From the NCBI GenBank assembly GCA_016861025.1, contig BOKO01000017.1, positions 59,912-123,911 on the forward strand: a DNA stretch of 64,000 nt, written 5' to 3'. A program made the position numbers and the translations under genes. The stretch comes from Chloroflexota bacterium (GTDB taxonomy: Bacteria > Chloroflexota > Anaerolineae > Caldilineales > Caldilineaceae). The notes under the pieces were generated by a model. It ran no database searches. It saw only the letters and a program-made list of their open reading frames with translations, and was not told where the DNA came from. Positions 43,540 through 52,325 of this stretch are shown here, in pieces. The number at the start of each line of letters is the position of its first letter. Within the stretch, counting starts at the first letter, position 1.

Positions 43540-45566
43540 CTACTTCAACCGCTCAGGCATCGACGTCGTATTCAATCGCAACGCCGGGTGCGCCGCCCGA
43601 ATGGCGCACATGGACCTTCTGGAAAGAAAACTACGAGTTTGTGCTCGCCATTGTCACGCTTGTCGCCCTGTTGACAGGCTGGCTCGGCGGCGAGGTGACG
43701 GAGACGCTGCCCAATTGGGCGGTGACGGTCGCTGCACTGATTGCGTTTGGCGCGGGCGGCTACTCCGGTCTGCTTGGCGCCTGGGAGCAGGCGCGACAGG
43801 GGCGGTTCGACATCGACTTTCTGATGCTCGCTGCTGCGTTTGGCGCCGCCTTGATCGGCGAGTGGACCGAAGGCGCCCTGCTGCTCTTCCTCTTCACCCT
43901 GAGCGGAGCGCTTGAAACCTATGCCATGGGACGGACGCGCAAAGCGATCGAGGCGCTGGGCAAGTTGCGGCCCGAAACGGCGCTCGTGCGTCGTGGCGAG
44001 CGCGAGGAGGCGTTGCCTGTCGAACAACTGGTGATCGGTGACATTGTGCTGGTGAAACCGGGCGATCGTATGCCGGTTGACGGCGTCGTGCTCAGTGGCG
44101 CCAGCAGCATCGATCAGAGCGCAATCACCGGCGAAAGCATTCCTGTCAGCAAACATCCGGGCGATCAGGTCTTTGCAGGCACAATCAACGGCGGCGGCGC
44201 GCTGGAGGTTGAAGTCACCAAGCTTGCGTCGGAGAGCACACTTAGCCGCGTGATTGCGCTCGTTCAAGAGGCGCGCGAGGACGCGACGCCGACGCAGCAA
44301 TTTATCGATCGCTTCAGTCAGCCCTACACCTATGCGGTGATTGGCGCCACAGCGCTTGCCATTGTCCTGCCGGTGATCTTTAGCAATGCGCCCTTCGACG
44401 ATATTCTTTATCGAGCGATGACGCTGCTTGTCGTCGCAAGCCCGTGCGCGTTGATCATCAGCACGCCAGCCAGTGCACTCAGCGCCATTGCGGCGGCGGC
44501 GCGACAGGGCGTGCTCTTCAAAGGCGGCGCTTATCTGGAGCTGCTCGGCAAGACCAACGTGCTGGTTTTTGACAAAACCGGCACGCTGACGCCAGGCAAG
44601 CCGGTCGTCACCAATGTTCATCCGCTCACCAATCACTCGGTGGAAAATCTGCTGCGCATGGCGGCCAGCGCCGAGACGTTGAGCGAGCATCATATCGCCA
44701 AGGCTGTGATCGAGAAGGCGCAATCGATGGGGTTGGAGCTAGAAAAACCGATCGATTTCAAGGCGATTCCTGGCGAGGGCATTTGGGCGCGTTTTGCCCG
44801 GCCGGACTTTGTCGAAACAATCTACATCGGCAACGACCGTCTCTTTATGAGCCAGGATATGGATCTCTCGCCGGCGATCCGCATGATCGGAGCGGCGTTG
44901 CAGCGCCAGGGCAAAACGGTGATGCTGGTGGCGCGGCGCAGCACCGTCGAGGACACACTGGGAGCTGAGCGCGATTGGGAAGTGATGGGCTACATCGCCG
45001 TCGCCGACGAGCTGCGTCCAGAGGCGGCTGAGGCAGTGCGCCAGCTCCGGCGCAACGGCGTCGAGCGCATTGTGATGATGACCGGCGACAATCAAGCGGC
45101 TGCGCGCTATATCGCCGAAAAAGCCGGCATCGACGAAGTGTACGCCGACCTCCTGCCTGAACAGAAGCTCGAACTCGTCAAAGAGTTGCGCGAGGAGAAC
45201 AACGTGGCGATGGTGGGGGATGGCGTCAACGACGCGCCGGCGCTGGCAACTGCGCACGTCGGTGTGGCAATGGGCGCCGGCGGCACCGACGTTGCCCTCG
45301 AAACCGCCGACGTTGTGTTGATGTCCAGCGATCTGTCGAAACTGCCGTTTACGTTGCAACTGAGTCGCCGCGCCAACCGCATCATCCGCCAGAATGTGAT
45401 CTTTTCAATGGGCGTCATTGTGATGTTGGTGTTGTTCACAATTTTGTTGCCGATGCTCTTTGACGGCTTTCTGTTGCCGTTGCCGCTCGGCGTCGTAGGG
45501 CACGAGGGAAGCACCTTGATCGTCGTCGCCAATGGGTTGCGTCTGCTGCGCATGCGCCCTACATAA
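43536..45566 (+). CDS. P1B-4-type heavy-metal exporting ATPase (Fe2+/Co2+ class)
   Basis: 676 aa, six membrane helices and no N-terminal metal-binding domain. SPCALI in the metal-binding helix and GHEGST in the last helix are the signature of P1B-4 ATPases, which export ferrous iron or cobalt. DKTGTLTPG carries the phosphorylated Asp; TGDN and GDGVNDAPA complete the catalytic set. The ATG at 43536 overlaps the regulator stop. The pair resembles the Bacillus PfeT-PerR relationship, so iron efflux under peroxide stress is a reasonable inference. Confidence 0.88.
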   Translation: MTTSTAQASTSYSIATPGAPPEWRTWTFWKENYEFVLAIVTLVALLTGWLGGEVTETLPNWAVTVAALIAFGAGGYSGLLGAWEQARQGRFDIDFLMLAAAFGAALIGEWTEGALLLFLFTLSGALETYAMGRTRKAIEALGKLRPETALVRRGEREEALPVEQLVIGDIVLVKPGDRMPVDGVVLSGASSIDQSAITGESIPVSKHPGDQVFAGTINGGGALEVEVTKLASESTLSRVIALVQEAREDATPTQQFIDRFSQPYTYAVIGATALAIVLPVIFSNAPFDDILYRAMTLLVVASPCALIISTPASALSAIAAAARQGVLFKGGAYLELLGKTNVLVFDKTGTLTPGKPVVTNVHPLTNHSVENLLRMAASAETLSEHHIAKAVIEKAQSMGLELEKPIDFKAIPGEGIWARFARPDFVETIYIGNDRLFMSQDMDLSPAIRMIGAALQRQGKTVMLVARRSTVEDTLGAERDWEVMGYIAVADELRPEAAEAVRQLRRNGVERIVMMTGDNQAAARYIAEKAGIDEVYADLLPEQKLELVKELREENNVAMVGDGVNDAPALATAHVGVAMGAGGTDVALETADVVLMSSDLSKLPFTLQLSRRANRIIRQNVIFSMGVIVMLVLFTILLPMLFDGFLLPLPLGVVGHEGSTLIVVANGLRLLRMRPT

Positions 45567-45585
45567 AAAACACCTTTCGGTGCGG

Positions 45586-45632
45586 ACAGCCCACCTTCCA
45601 GAAAAGCGCCTCTCTGAAAGGTGGGCTGTTTC
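45586..45632. terminator. Bidirectional terminator between the exporter and the Asp-box protein
   Basis: ACAGCCCACCTT pairs perfectly with AAGGTGGGCTGT, and the inner CAGA/TCTG extends the stem. The genes on either side converge. The T-tract is short (TTTCTCC), so it may work better in one direction. Confidence 0.7.
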
Positions 45633-45645
45633 TCCTCGATCAAAG

Positions 45646-46944
45646 TTATTCCGCCGGAATGCGATAGGCGAAGACGCCGTCATTCAGCGTGTTAATCCAG
45701 AGCAACGTGGGATTCGATTCGGTCAGCAGCAGTCCTGTCAGGTTCAGGCTGCCAAAAGTCGTCCCGCTGACCATCTTCCATTGTTCGCTGCCCATCTCCT
45801 TCTCATACAGGCCGCGAACCGTCGCCAGATAGAGACGCCCGGTGAGGCCATTGGTCATGGCATTCAACCCACCGGAATTTGGCTCAAGCACACTGCGCAG
45901 CCCGCGATCTAGCAACGACCAGTTGATGCCAAAATCAGTCGTTGTCCAGACGCCCTGGCCTGTCACCACCCAACTTAATCCAGCCTGGGTCTGATGTGCG
46001 ACGATCATCGTTGGCGCAAACAAGGCGTCCTCCGAATCGACAAGAGGCGCCCACGTTTCGCCCTGGTCGCCCGAAAACGCCACGACGCCTTCGCCGTTGG
46101 CATTGACGCCAAGCGCATAAATTTGCTCCCAGTGCGGCTGCGCCGGCTTTGGATCACCGACAAGGGCGGCGGCGGCCATGTCTACGACGCGATGGTTGTT
46201 CCACAACTGCATCGCGGAATTGTCCGGCTTCTCCTGCCAGCTCTGGCCTCCGTCAGCGCTCAGATAGAGCATGTTGCAGTCCGCTGCAAACAGGCGATAG
46301 GGATCGGCTGGATCGATGAGGAGGGGGCGCAGATTGATAGCTGTTGGCATCTCAATCCACGAGCGGCCGCCATCCACCGACCGCAAGAAGGGTTCGTTCA
46401 ACGCCTGTGGGTCGCCGCATTTGGCGCCTTTGCCGCTATAGAGCACGTTCGGATCGGCGCTGCTCATCACAAAGTCGTCTACTCTGGGCGAAGGGCTGAC
46501 CAGAAACCAGATGCGGCCATTTTGATTGGAGCGATATAACGCGTGATTGCTGGTGTACGCGTAAATTGTCGGGCTGAGCCGATCGCCGATCACTTTCTTG
46601 ATCGTGTGTGGATGGATGACTACCTGATCGGGCGCAGGGATTGCGGTTGGCGTCGGCGCCGCTGGACGTGGCTGCGCAACAGGGCGCGGCGCAGGCGGTG
46701 CAACGGTGGGCAGCGGGCTGGGCGGTTGCGAGGTGGGCAGTGGCGGAATCGTCGATGTCGGCGTAGGGTTCGGGCTTTGGAAAGCTGTGATCGATTCTAT
46801 ATCAAACGACGCGGCTGACGCCATCCAGCTTGAAAGCGACGCAGCCGACGCACTGCTCACTGCGGAGAGAACAATGGCGGGAATCAGCACAAAGGCAACC
46901 AGGATTGCTGGCAACACCAGAAACGTGCGGAACAAGAAACGCAT
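45646..46944 (-). CDS. Secreted Asp-box (BNR) beta-propeller protein
   Basis: About 432 aa. A signal peptide or anchor (residues 1-30) is followed by a Pro/Thr/Ser-rich linker of about 60 residues and then a propeller with four Asp-boxes: SVDGGRSW, SADGGQSW, SGDQGETW and TTDFGINW. Such folds occur in sialidases and Ycf48-like assembly proteins. The sialidase arginine triad was not recognised, so an enzymatic role is uncertain. The ATG at 46944 has AGGAGG upstream. Confidence 0.75.
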   Translation of the reverse strand: MRFLFRTFLVLPAILVAFVLIPAIVLSAVSSASAASLSSWMASAASFDIESITAFQSPNPTPTSTIPPLPTSQPPSPLPTVAPPAPRPVAQPRPAAPTPTAIPAPDQVVIHPHTIKKVIGDRLSPTIYAYTSNHALYRSNQNGRIWFLVSPSPRVDDFVMSSADPNVLYSGKGAKCGDPQALNEPFLRSVDGGRSWIEMPTAINLRPLLIDPADPYRLFAADCNMLYLSADGGQSWQEKPDNSAMQLWNNHRVVDMAAAALVGDPKPAQPHWEQIYALGVNANGEGVVAFSGDQGETWAPLVDSEDALFAPTMIVAHQTQAGLSWVVTGQGVWTTTDFGINWSLLDRGLRSVLEPNSGGLNAMTNGLTGRLYLATVRGLYEKEMGSEQWKMVSGTTFGSLNLTGLLLTESNPTLLWINTLNDGVFAYRIPAE

Positions 46945-47087
46945 GAGAAATCCTCCTGTTCGAAATGATGTAGTCACTTCAAGCCGCAAAGATGTGCATC
47001 AGCCGTCGCTCCACTGTAGGACTCTGACGATGCGCACTGTGTATTCGGTAAGGTTGACGTATGAGACGCCGAAAAAGTAACGCTCAG

Positions 47088-47116
47088 TTGACAAACAGCC
47101 TTGAACGCTCTACCAT
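47088..47116 (+). promoter_or_regulatory. Putative promoter for peptide deformylase
   Basis: TTGACA (47088-47093), 17-bp spacer, TACCAT (47111-47116). It lies about 50 bp before the start codon of the deformylase gene. Confidence 0.5.
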
Positions 47117-47166
47117 GTGGTTAGTTGAGTCCCTGTTTGTTCAGGTTATTGAGGAATTGAGATGCG

Positions 47167-47733
47167 ATGGCTTTGTTAGAGATTGTGACGGTGAACGATC
47201 CGGATCACGATGTTTTGGTCAAGACGGCGCAACGCGTGCGCGACTTTGGTCCCCAACTTCATAAGCTGCTAGACGACATGGCGGAAACTATGCGCAAAGC
47301 GCCAGGCGTCGGGTTGGCTGCGCCCCAGGTTGGAATCGGGCTGCGCGTTGCAGTCATCGAATACCCGGAGGATGAAGACGACCCCGACAACACAAAACGG
47401 CTGTATGAGATCGTCAACCCGGAGATCATTAAGAAGCGCGGTGCAGACATCGGGCAGGAAGGCTGCCTGTCGATGCCCGGTCTGGCGGCGGATGTTGAGC
47501 GGGCGACGCACGTGGTGGTCAAGGCGCAGGATCGCTATGGCAAAGAGATTCGCATCAAAGCCTATGATTGGCTTGCCCGCATTTTTCAGCATGAAATCGA
47601 CCATCTGCACGGTGTGTTGATGACCGACAACGCTGTAAAGGTTTACAAACTGGTCAAAGCCGCCGACGGTGAAATCGACGCCATTCCGTTGGACGAAATA
47701 CCAACCTTCCGGCCAAAGCCGATTCCAGCATAA
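47167..47733 (+). CDS. def: Peptide deformylase
   Basis: 188 aa. Removes the formyl group from the N-terminal methionine of new proteins. All three family motifs are present: GVGLAAPQVG, EGCLSMPG (metal-binding Cys) and FQHEIDHLHGVL (two His ligands and the catalytic Glu). No methionyl-tRNA formyltransferase gene lies beside it here. A strong terminator follows. Confidence 0.96.
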   Translation: MALLEIVTVNDPDHDVLVKTAQRVRDFGPQLHKLLDDMAETMRKAPGVGLAAPQVGIGLRVAVIEYPEDEDDPDNTKRLYEIVNPEIIKKRGADIGQEGCLSMPGLAADVERATHVVVKAQDRYGKEIRIKAYDWLARIFQHEIDHLHGVLMTDNAVKVYKLVKAADGEIDAIPLDEIPTFRPKPIPA

Positions 47734-47740
47734 CCACCCA

Positions 47741-47781
47741 AAAAGGGGAGGGTGAGCACCGAACGCTCACCCTCCCCTTTT
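47741..47781. terminator. Strong bidirectional terminator after def
   Basis: A perfect 17-bp stem (47741-47757 with 47765-47781) has an A-run at one end and a T-run at the other, and so can act in both directions. It lies between def and the convergent RodZ-like gene. Confidence 0.92.
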
Positions 47782-47824
47782 CTATTTGCGCTTTCCCAAA
47801 ACGTCAAAAGGTCTTGCTATAGGA

Positions 47825-48985
47825 CTACGGGGCAGGCGGCGCTTCGACCACCGGAATGTCGGTCGGGGGATTCTGCACCAACTGCGCAAAAATCCACGCT
47901 CCATTGTCCAGTTGATACCAGGCGCCGTCAGCGATGCGTCCGACAATCACGATCTCCTGCCCTTCAGCGGCGCCGCCGACCACCGGGAAATCGGTCGAGG
48001 GGCCCTGGCGCAGATTGGCAGCTGTGATCACGGTCGCCGGCGTGGTCGGCTGAGCAGGCGCCACAGGCTGCGGCGTCGGCGTCGGCAACACTGTGAGCAG
48101 GCTGATCGTTGCCGGCGCTTCTTCAGCGACCGGCTGTTCGACCGGCGCGGGCGTAGGCTGTTCAACCACCAGAGGAATGGCTGGCGCAGCAAGATTTGCA
48201 TCGGAGGGCGCCGCCTCGCTCACTATGGGCTGTGTCGCCTCAGTTGAGGCGTCGTCGCTGGCGGGCTGCGGCGCCACCAGGTTCTCCGGCAGAGAAGACG
48301 CCTCGCTGAGTGATGGGGTGGCAACTGGTGCAGGCGGCGCAGTGAGCGATTGCTGCCATGCAATCACCTGTCGTTGCGCTTCAGCCACCCCGCTGGCAAT
48401 CGAGTCGCCGAATTGGGTCACCGTCCACCAGATCAACACCGCCAGCGCAACGACAACCAGCGTCGCCGCAGCTGGAATCAAGTTGATGCGCCGCGGCGAC
48501 TCCAGTTCATCGGTCTCTTCGTGCAGCGCCACATCTTTTGGGCGGTAATCGACTGGACGTTCGGGCGGGAGCGGCGAACCAGCGCTTGTATCCGCCAGCA
48601 CTGTCGCCAACGACTCATCGGCAATTGCGCGGCGGCGTTCGATCATTTCGTTCGGTTCGATGCCCAGATAGGTGGAGTAGTTGCGTAAAAATCCGCGGCC
48701 AACCACCTCGCCAGGCAACAAGTCCCACTCATCTGATTCAAGCGCAGCAAGATATTTTTGGCGGATACGCGTCGCCACTTCGGCTTCCGCCAGCGTCACG
48801 CCCATTGCCTCACGGCGCTCGCGCAGAATGGAGCCGATGACGGGGCCGGCAACCGGAACATTGCCCCGGACATTCTTGCCACGTTCTGTTTTCATTGATG
48901 CATCTGCGGTTGTCGGTTTTCTTGTATTGTATGTCAGCATGTCGGCTGCATATTCCATTGCCTTCACATCCGAACGCGTGGACAT
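47825..48985 (-). CDS. RodZ-like HTH membrane protein with SH3 domain
   Basis: About 386 aa. Residues about 45-120 form an HTH_25/RodZ-type helix-turn-helix (GSILRERREAMGVTLAEAE ... GRGFLRNYSTYLGI), residues about 168-190 one membrane helix, then a long Pro/Ala/Thr-rich segment, and a C-terminal bacterial SH3 domain (LRQGPSTDFPVVG). RodZ links MreB to the wall machinery, but the usual DUF4115 tail is replaced by SH3. The ATG at 48985 has GGAAGGA upstream. No mreB lies nearby. Confidence 0.75.
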   Translation of the reverse strand: MSTRSDVKAMEYAADMLTYNTRKPTTADASMKTERGKNVRGNVPVAGPVIGSILRERREAMGVTLAEAEVATRIRQKYLAALESDEWDLLPGEVVGRGFLRNYSTYLGIEPNEMIERRRAIADESLATVLADTSAGSPLPPERPVDYRPKDVALHEETDELESPRRINLIPAAATLVVVALAVLIWWTVTQFGDSIASGVAEAQRQVIAWQQSLTAPPAPVATPSLSEASSLPENLVAPQPASDDASTEATQPIVSEAAPSDANLAAPAIPLVVEQPTPAPVEQPVAEEAPATISLLTVLPTPTPQPVAPAQPTTPATVITAANLRQGPSTDFPVVGGAAEGQEIVIVGRIADGAWYQLDNGAWIFAQLVQNPPTDIPVVEAPPAP

Positions 48986-49066
48986 AGCTTTCCTTCCACT
49001 ATGGCAGCTGCTATGGCAACCAAGGGACTTGTATTGTCGGCGATTGTAAGCCGCATCCTCAGGCAA

Positions 49067-49095
49067 AGTCTAGCCTGCTGCCCAACCTTTGTCAA
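49067..49095 (-). promoter_or_regulatory. Promoter for the RodZ-like gene
   Basis: Minus-strand TTGACA (49090-49095), 17-bp spacer, TAGACT (49067-49072). The hexamers and spacing are identical to the rpoB promoter. The start codon follows about 80 bp later. Confidence 0.65.
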
Positions 49096-49187
49096 TTTCT
49101 CTGCAATGCGCAAGGCGCGCACAGATGCGTCTACAACGCAATGCCTGGCGAGGCGGTTCCCTACTTCAGTGTGAGAACGCTGTATGC

Positions 49188-50573
49188 TCACGGCTGTGAC
49201 AGCAGATGATCGACGGCTTCGGTCAGTTCACCCAAAGTGGCGGCCATGACGATATTGTTGCACAACGGTGCATATTGCAGCATGTCGCTGTCCCCTGTGC
49301 CCCAGAGCATTGGCGGCTCCGGGTTGATCCAGATCATGCGCCGAGAGCGTCTTGCCAGCTTCTGGAAAGTTTCCAACGCCGGGTCGTTGTAATTGTTGCG
49401 ACCGTCGCCAACCAGTATGAAAGTCGTACGCTGATCGACGGTGTCCAGATACTGTTTGGCGAACTGATTGAGCGCAAAGCCGAGGTCAGTGCTGTAGTAG
49501 CCGGGTGGCATGCGTTGTAGCACGGCAGCAATCGCTTCGTTCGATTCCTTGCCGGCAAAGTCGGGCGAAATATATTCCAGATGATCAATAAAGGCGAAGG
49601 CGTGGGTCTTGGTGATCAAATCTTGCAGTGCATAGACCAGGCTGAGCATCAATTCGGAGCAATAGCGCATTGAGGTGCTGATGTCGCAGATCACGACGAG
49701 CTTGGGCTTAAGGCGGTGGTCGCGGTGTTTGATCTCCATCGGCACGCCCGCATGTTTGAGGTTGGCGCGGATTGTGGCTTTGGCGTCGAGTTGACCGGTT
49801 TTGGCGCGCTTCTGACGCAGGGCAATGCGGCTGCGCAGACGGTTGGCAAGGCGGCGCACCTCTCTGCGCAGCACATCCATCTCGCGGTCAGAGAGGGCGC
49901 GGAAGGGGCGATCCATCAGTTCGTCGAGATTGGTCTCGTCCGGTTCGGCCTCGCTCATGTTCTCGGCGATCTTCTGACCGGCGAAACGGTTGATCTGCTC
50001 CTGGAGCGCCTTCTGATTCGCCTGAATCAATTGCTGCATTTGGTCAAGACGCTGCTTGTTCATGCCCATCTTTTCAAGCAACTCCATCACCTCGCGCAGC
50101 GCCTCTTGCACTTCTCTGAAGCGCAACGCGCGCATCATGCGTTGGGCGTACCAGTCACGATAGCGCATGTCTTGGGCGCGGTTGAGCCCTGTCATCTGCG
50201 CCAGTTGGTCGAGTTCTTGTTGGCTGAGCTGCTCCCCGCGCAGCAGCTTCTCCATCATCTGGCGCAACTGTTCACCGAACTGACGCAGAAGTTGCGCCAA
50301 CATCTGCGCTTCTTCGGGCGTCATATCTTGCGTCGCATCGAACATCGGCGCCTGCGGATCGGCGCTGTCGAAGAAGAGCGGGAACAGCTCGTCAAAGATC
50401 GGCAGGCTGCCGGCATCCTTGACCAATGTGGCGCGTAAGCTAAGCCGAAACTGTTCGCGCTCCTGCACGCCGAGCATATCGACCGCCTGAAACGCGTCGG
50501 CGCTCTCCGCCAGGCTGATGCGCACCCCGCCGGCGCGGAGGGCGCTGATGAAACGGATCATGCGTTCGTCCAT
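49188..50573 (-). CDS. VWA domain protein (CoxE-like)
   Basis: 461 aa. A helical, Gln/Arg-rich N-terminal part with a coiled-coil-like stretch precedes a von Willebrand A domain near residues 285-455. The MIDAS motif is VVICDISTSMRY (DxSxS form), followed by STDLG and GDGRNNYND. Such proteins usually work with a MoxR-type AAA ATPase to assemble or activate metal-containing complexes. The MoxR partner lies directly upstream. The ATG at 50573 has GGAGG 5 nt before it. Confidence 0.88.
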   Translation of the reverse strand: MDERMIRFISALRAGGVRISLAESADAFQAVDMLGVQEREQFRLSLRATLVKDAGSLPIFDELFPLFFDSADPQAPMFDATQDMTPEEAQMLAQLLRQFGEQLRQMMEKLLRGEQLSQQELDQLAQMTGLNRAQDMRYRDWYAQRMMRALRFREVQEALREVMELLEKMGMNKQRLDQMQQLIQANQKALQEQINRFAGQKIAENMSEAEPDETNLDELMDRPFRALSDREMDVLRREVRRLANRLRSRIALRQKRAKTGQLDAKATIRANLKHAGVPMEIKHRDHRLKPKLVVICDISTSMRYCSELMLSLVYALQDLITKTHAFAFIDHLEYISPDFAGKESNEAIAAVLQRMPPGYYSTDLGFALNQFAKQYLDTVDQRTTFILVGDGRNNYNDPALETFQKLARRSRRMIWINPEPPMLWGTGDSDMLQYAPLCNNIVMAATLGELTEAVDHLLSQP

Positions 50574-50581
50574 GTGTCCTC

Positions 50582-51547
50582 CTAATTTCGCCACCGCATC
50601 GACCGATCGTCGTCCTCCAACCGCGGCCCCTTCTCTGTCACGTCGAGGCGGCGTCTGACCTTTTGCAGATCGCTTTCGTGTTTGAGCAACACGCTGAGCG
50701 TATTCTCCAACACCTCACGGTCGAGTTGCTTTGCATTGAGCGCCACCAGCGACTTTGCCCAATCGAGCGTTTCGGAAATGCTGGGCGACTTGCGGAGGTC
50801 AAGATTGCGCAGACGATGCACCAGTTCGACCGCCTGCTGCGCCAGCTTGGGCGCCAGTTCGGGCACCTTGAGCTGCACGACCGCCAGTTCTTGCTCCACC
50901 GACGGGTAGCCGATGAAGAGATAGAGACAACGCCTCTTGAGCGCCTCACTCAGTTCGCGCGTGTTGTTGCTGGTCAGCAGCACAATCGGGCGGTGGATGG
51001 CGCCGAGCGTGCCCAATTCCGGCACCGTGACCTGAAAATCGCTGAGCACTTCGAGCAGAAACGCCTCGAACTCGGCGTCGGAGCGGTCGATCTCGTCGAT
51101 CAGCAGCACCGTCGGCTTGTCGTTGAGGATCGCCTTGAGCAGGGGGCGCTGAAGCAGAAAGCGCATCGAGAAAAAGACGTCCTCCTCCTGCGCCAGGCGG
51201 TCGGCGGCTTGCGCCAGCGTGTTGGCGCCCGCCAGCGTATCCTGCAGCTTGTCGCGCAGAAGCTGGGTGTAGAGAAGCTGCTTGGCGTACTCCCACTCGT
51301 AGAGCGCCTTGGTCTCGTCCAACCCTTCATAGCACTGCAGGCGGATCAACTCGCGACCGGTGGCGCCGGCAATGCTCTTCGCCAGCTCGGTCTTGCCAAC
51401 GCCGGCGGGGCCTTCGCAAAGCAGCGGCTTGCCAAGCTGTGTGGTCAGAAAGACCGTCGTCGCAATCTCGTCGCTGGCAATGTACTGCTGGCCGTTCAGC
51501 GCGTTCTTGACCTGAGTTGGCGTGGAAAACAACAGTGTGTCGCTCAC
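50582..51547 (-). CDS. MoxR-family AAA+ ATPase
   Basis: 321 aa. Walker A GPAGVGKTELAKS near residue 45, Walker B VLLIDEIDRSD, sensor 1 LTSNNTRELSEALKRRC and the arginine-finger region are present. The GTG at 51547 has AAGGAG upstream and is preferred to a TTG five codons earlier. It is 8 bp upstream of the VWA gene, so they form a MoxR-VWA pair with chaperone-like function. The client is unknown; the nearby molybdenum hydroxylase and oxidase are far away, so no target can be assigned. Confidence 0.92.
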   Translation of the reverse strand: MSDTLLFSTPTQVKNALNGQQYIASDEIATTVFLTTQLGKPLLCEGPAGVGKTELAKSIAGATGRELIRLQCYEGLDETKALYEWEYAKQLLYTQLLRDKLQDTLAGANTLAQAADRLAQEEDVFFSMRFLLQRPLLKAILNDKPTVLLIDEIDRSDAEFEAFLLEVLSDFQVTVPELGTLGAIHRPIVLLTSNNTRELSEALKRRCLYLFIGYPSVEQELAVVQLKVPELAPKLAQQAVELVHRLRNLDLRKSPSISETLDWAKSLVALNAKQLDREVLENTLSVLLKHESDLQKVRRRLDVTEKGPRLEDDDRSMRWRN

Positions 51548-51665
51548 AAAGACTCCTTGCAATCAACCTGCCCGTGGCGTAGGGCAATCCATAGCGATGT
51601 GGAAGGAGTGTACACCAGGTGGGGAAGGTTGTAAATGAAGTTTCGTACAATTGGGCTGTGAGCGC

Positions 51666-52013
51666 CTATGCAGCCTGCAGCACAAACTCCACCTTGACGG
51701 CATCGAAGGGGAACTCGATCTGACCATTGGCGCGACGGGTGAGAATGCCAGCATTGAGCAGCGCCGTAACATCGCCATGCACTGCCTTCACATCGCGGTG
51801 GGTGCGGCGCGCCGCCTCGCGGATCGACATCGGTCCAGCGCCGCACATTGTCTTGAGCAACGCCCAGCGCTTCGCAGTAAGCACCTGCCACAACAGTTCC
51901 GGCGTTGCAAAGCTGATGCGCGCCTCTTGTTCCGCCAGGCCAGTCTTCATGGCGAACGCGCTTTCGTTCAGCGTTTCATCCAGAGATTGTACGTCAAGAA
52001 TCACGGTGTTCAT
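51666..52013 (-). CDS. TumA/HVO_A0114-type winged-helix antitoxin
   Basis: 115 aa. The C-terminal half is a winged helix-turn-helix: LLKTMCGAGPMSIREAARR, then DVKAVHGDVTALLNAGILTR. It overlaps the end of the preceding TumE-like gene by 20 bp, as toxin-antitoxin pairs often do. The ATG at 52013 is preferred to an upstream in-frame start. The family assignment (HVO_A0114-like antitoxin) is from pattern recall and was not searched. Confidence 0.75.
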   Translation of the reverse strand: MNTVILDVQSLDETLNESAFAMKTGLAEQEARISFATPELLWQVLTAKRWALLKTMCGAGPMSIREAARRTHRDVKAVHGDVTALLNAGILTRRANGQIEFPFDAVKVEFVLQAA

Positions 52014-52290
52014 CGTTCCACCTTTTGATGTCGGCATGGAAGTCGGCCATCAGGCGCTCCGGCGTTGAAAATGGATACGGCGATTCATTGGAACCAATAT
52101 GCCGGTGATCGCCTTTGCCACGTTCGTTGTCGTAGCGCAGCACACACCTGCCGTCTACTACATACGCAAGTCGATACTTGAAGGGATGATGCGATGGCGG
52201 CACCGGTTCGGGAACTTGCCAGATCACGATCTCCACAAAGGCATTCAGGGCAAGGACAACGCGCCGGCGAACCAGTAACATAGCCTTCAT
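51994..52290 (-). CDS. TumE-like toxin (DUF6516)
   Basis: 98 aa. A basic beta-rich protein with KYRLAYVVDGRCVLRYDNE, RGKGDHRHIG and a C-terminal FHADIKRWN helix, the pattern of DUF6516/TumE toxins. Toxin-first order and the overlap with the winged-helix gene support a toxin-antitoxin pair. The promoter -10 ends at 52297, only 7 bp before the ATG at 52290, so the mRNA may be leaderless or use the ATG at 52281. Confidence 0.75.
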   Translation of the reverse strand: MKAMLLVRRRVVLALNAFVEIVIWQVPEPVPPSHHPFKYRLAYVVDGRCVLRYDNERGKGDHRHIGSNESPYPFSTPERLMADFHADIKRWNDEHRDS

Positions 52291-52296
52291 ATAAAC

Positions 52297-52325
52297 ATGT
52301 TAGCAACTGCGTTGTGTGTTGTCAA
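52297..52325 (-). promoter_or_regulatory. Promoter of the toxin-antitoxin pair
   Basis: Minus-strand TTGACA (52320-52325), 17-bp spacer, TAACAT (52297-52302). The expected start site falls at or next to the first ATG of the toxin gene. Confidence 0.55.

Noticed and set aside
49188..51547. VWA/MoxR pair as part of the defence island
   Set aside because: VWA-MoxR pairs occur in some defence systems, but this CoxE-like pair is separated from the Dnd genes by a toxin-antitoxin unit and lacks defence partners, so a housekeeping chaperone role is more likely.
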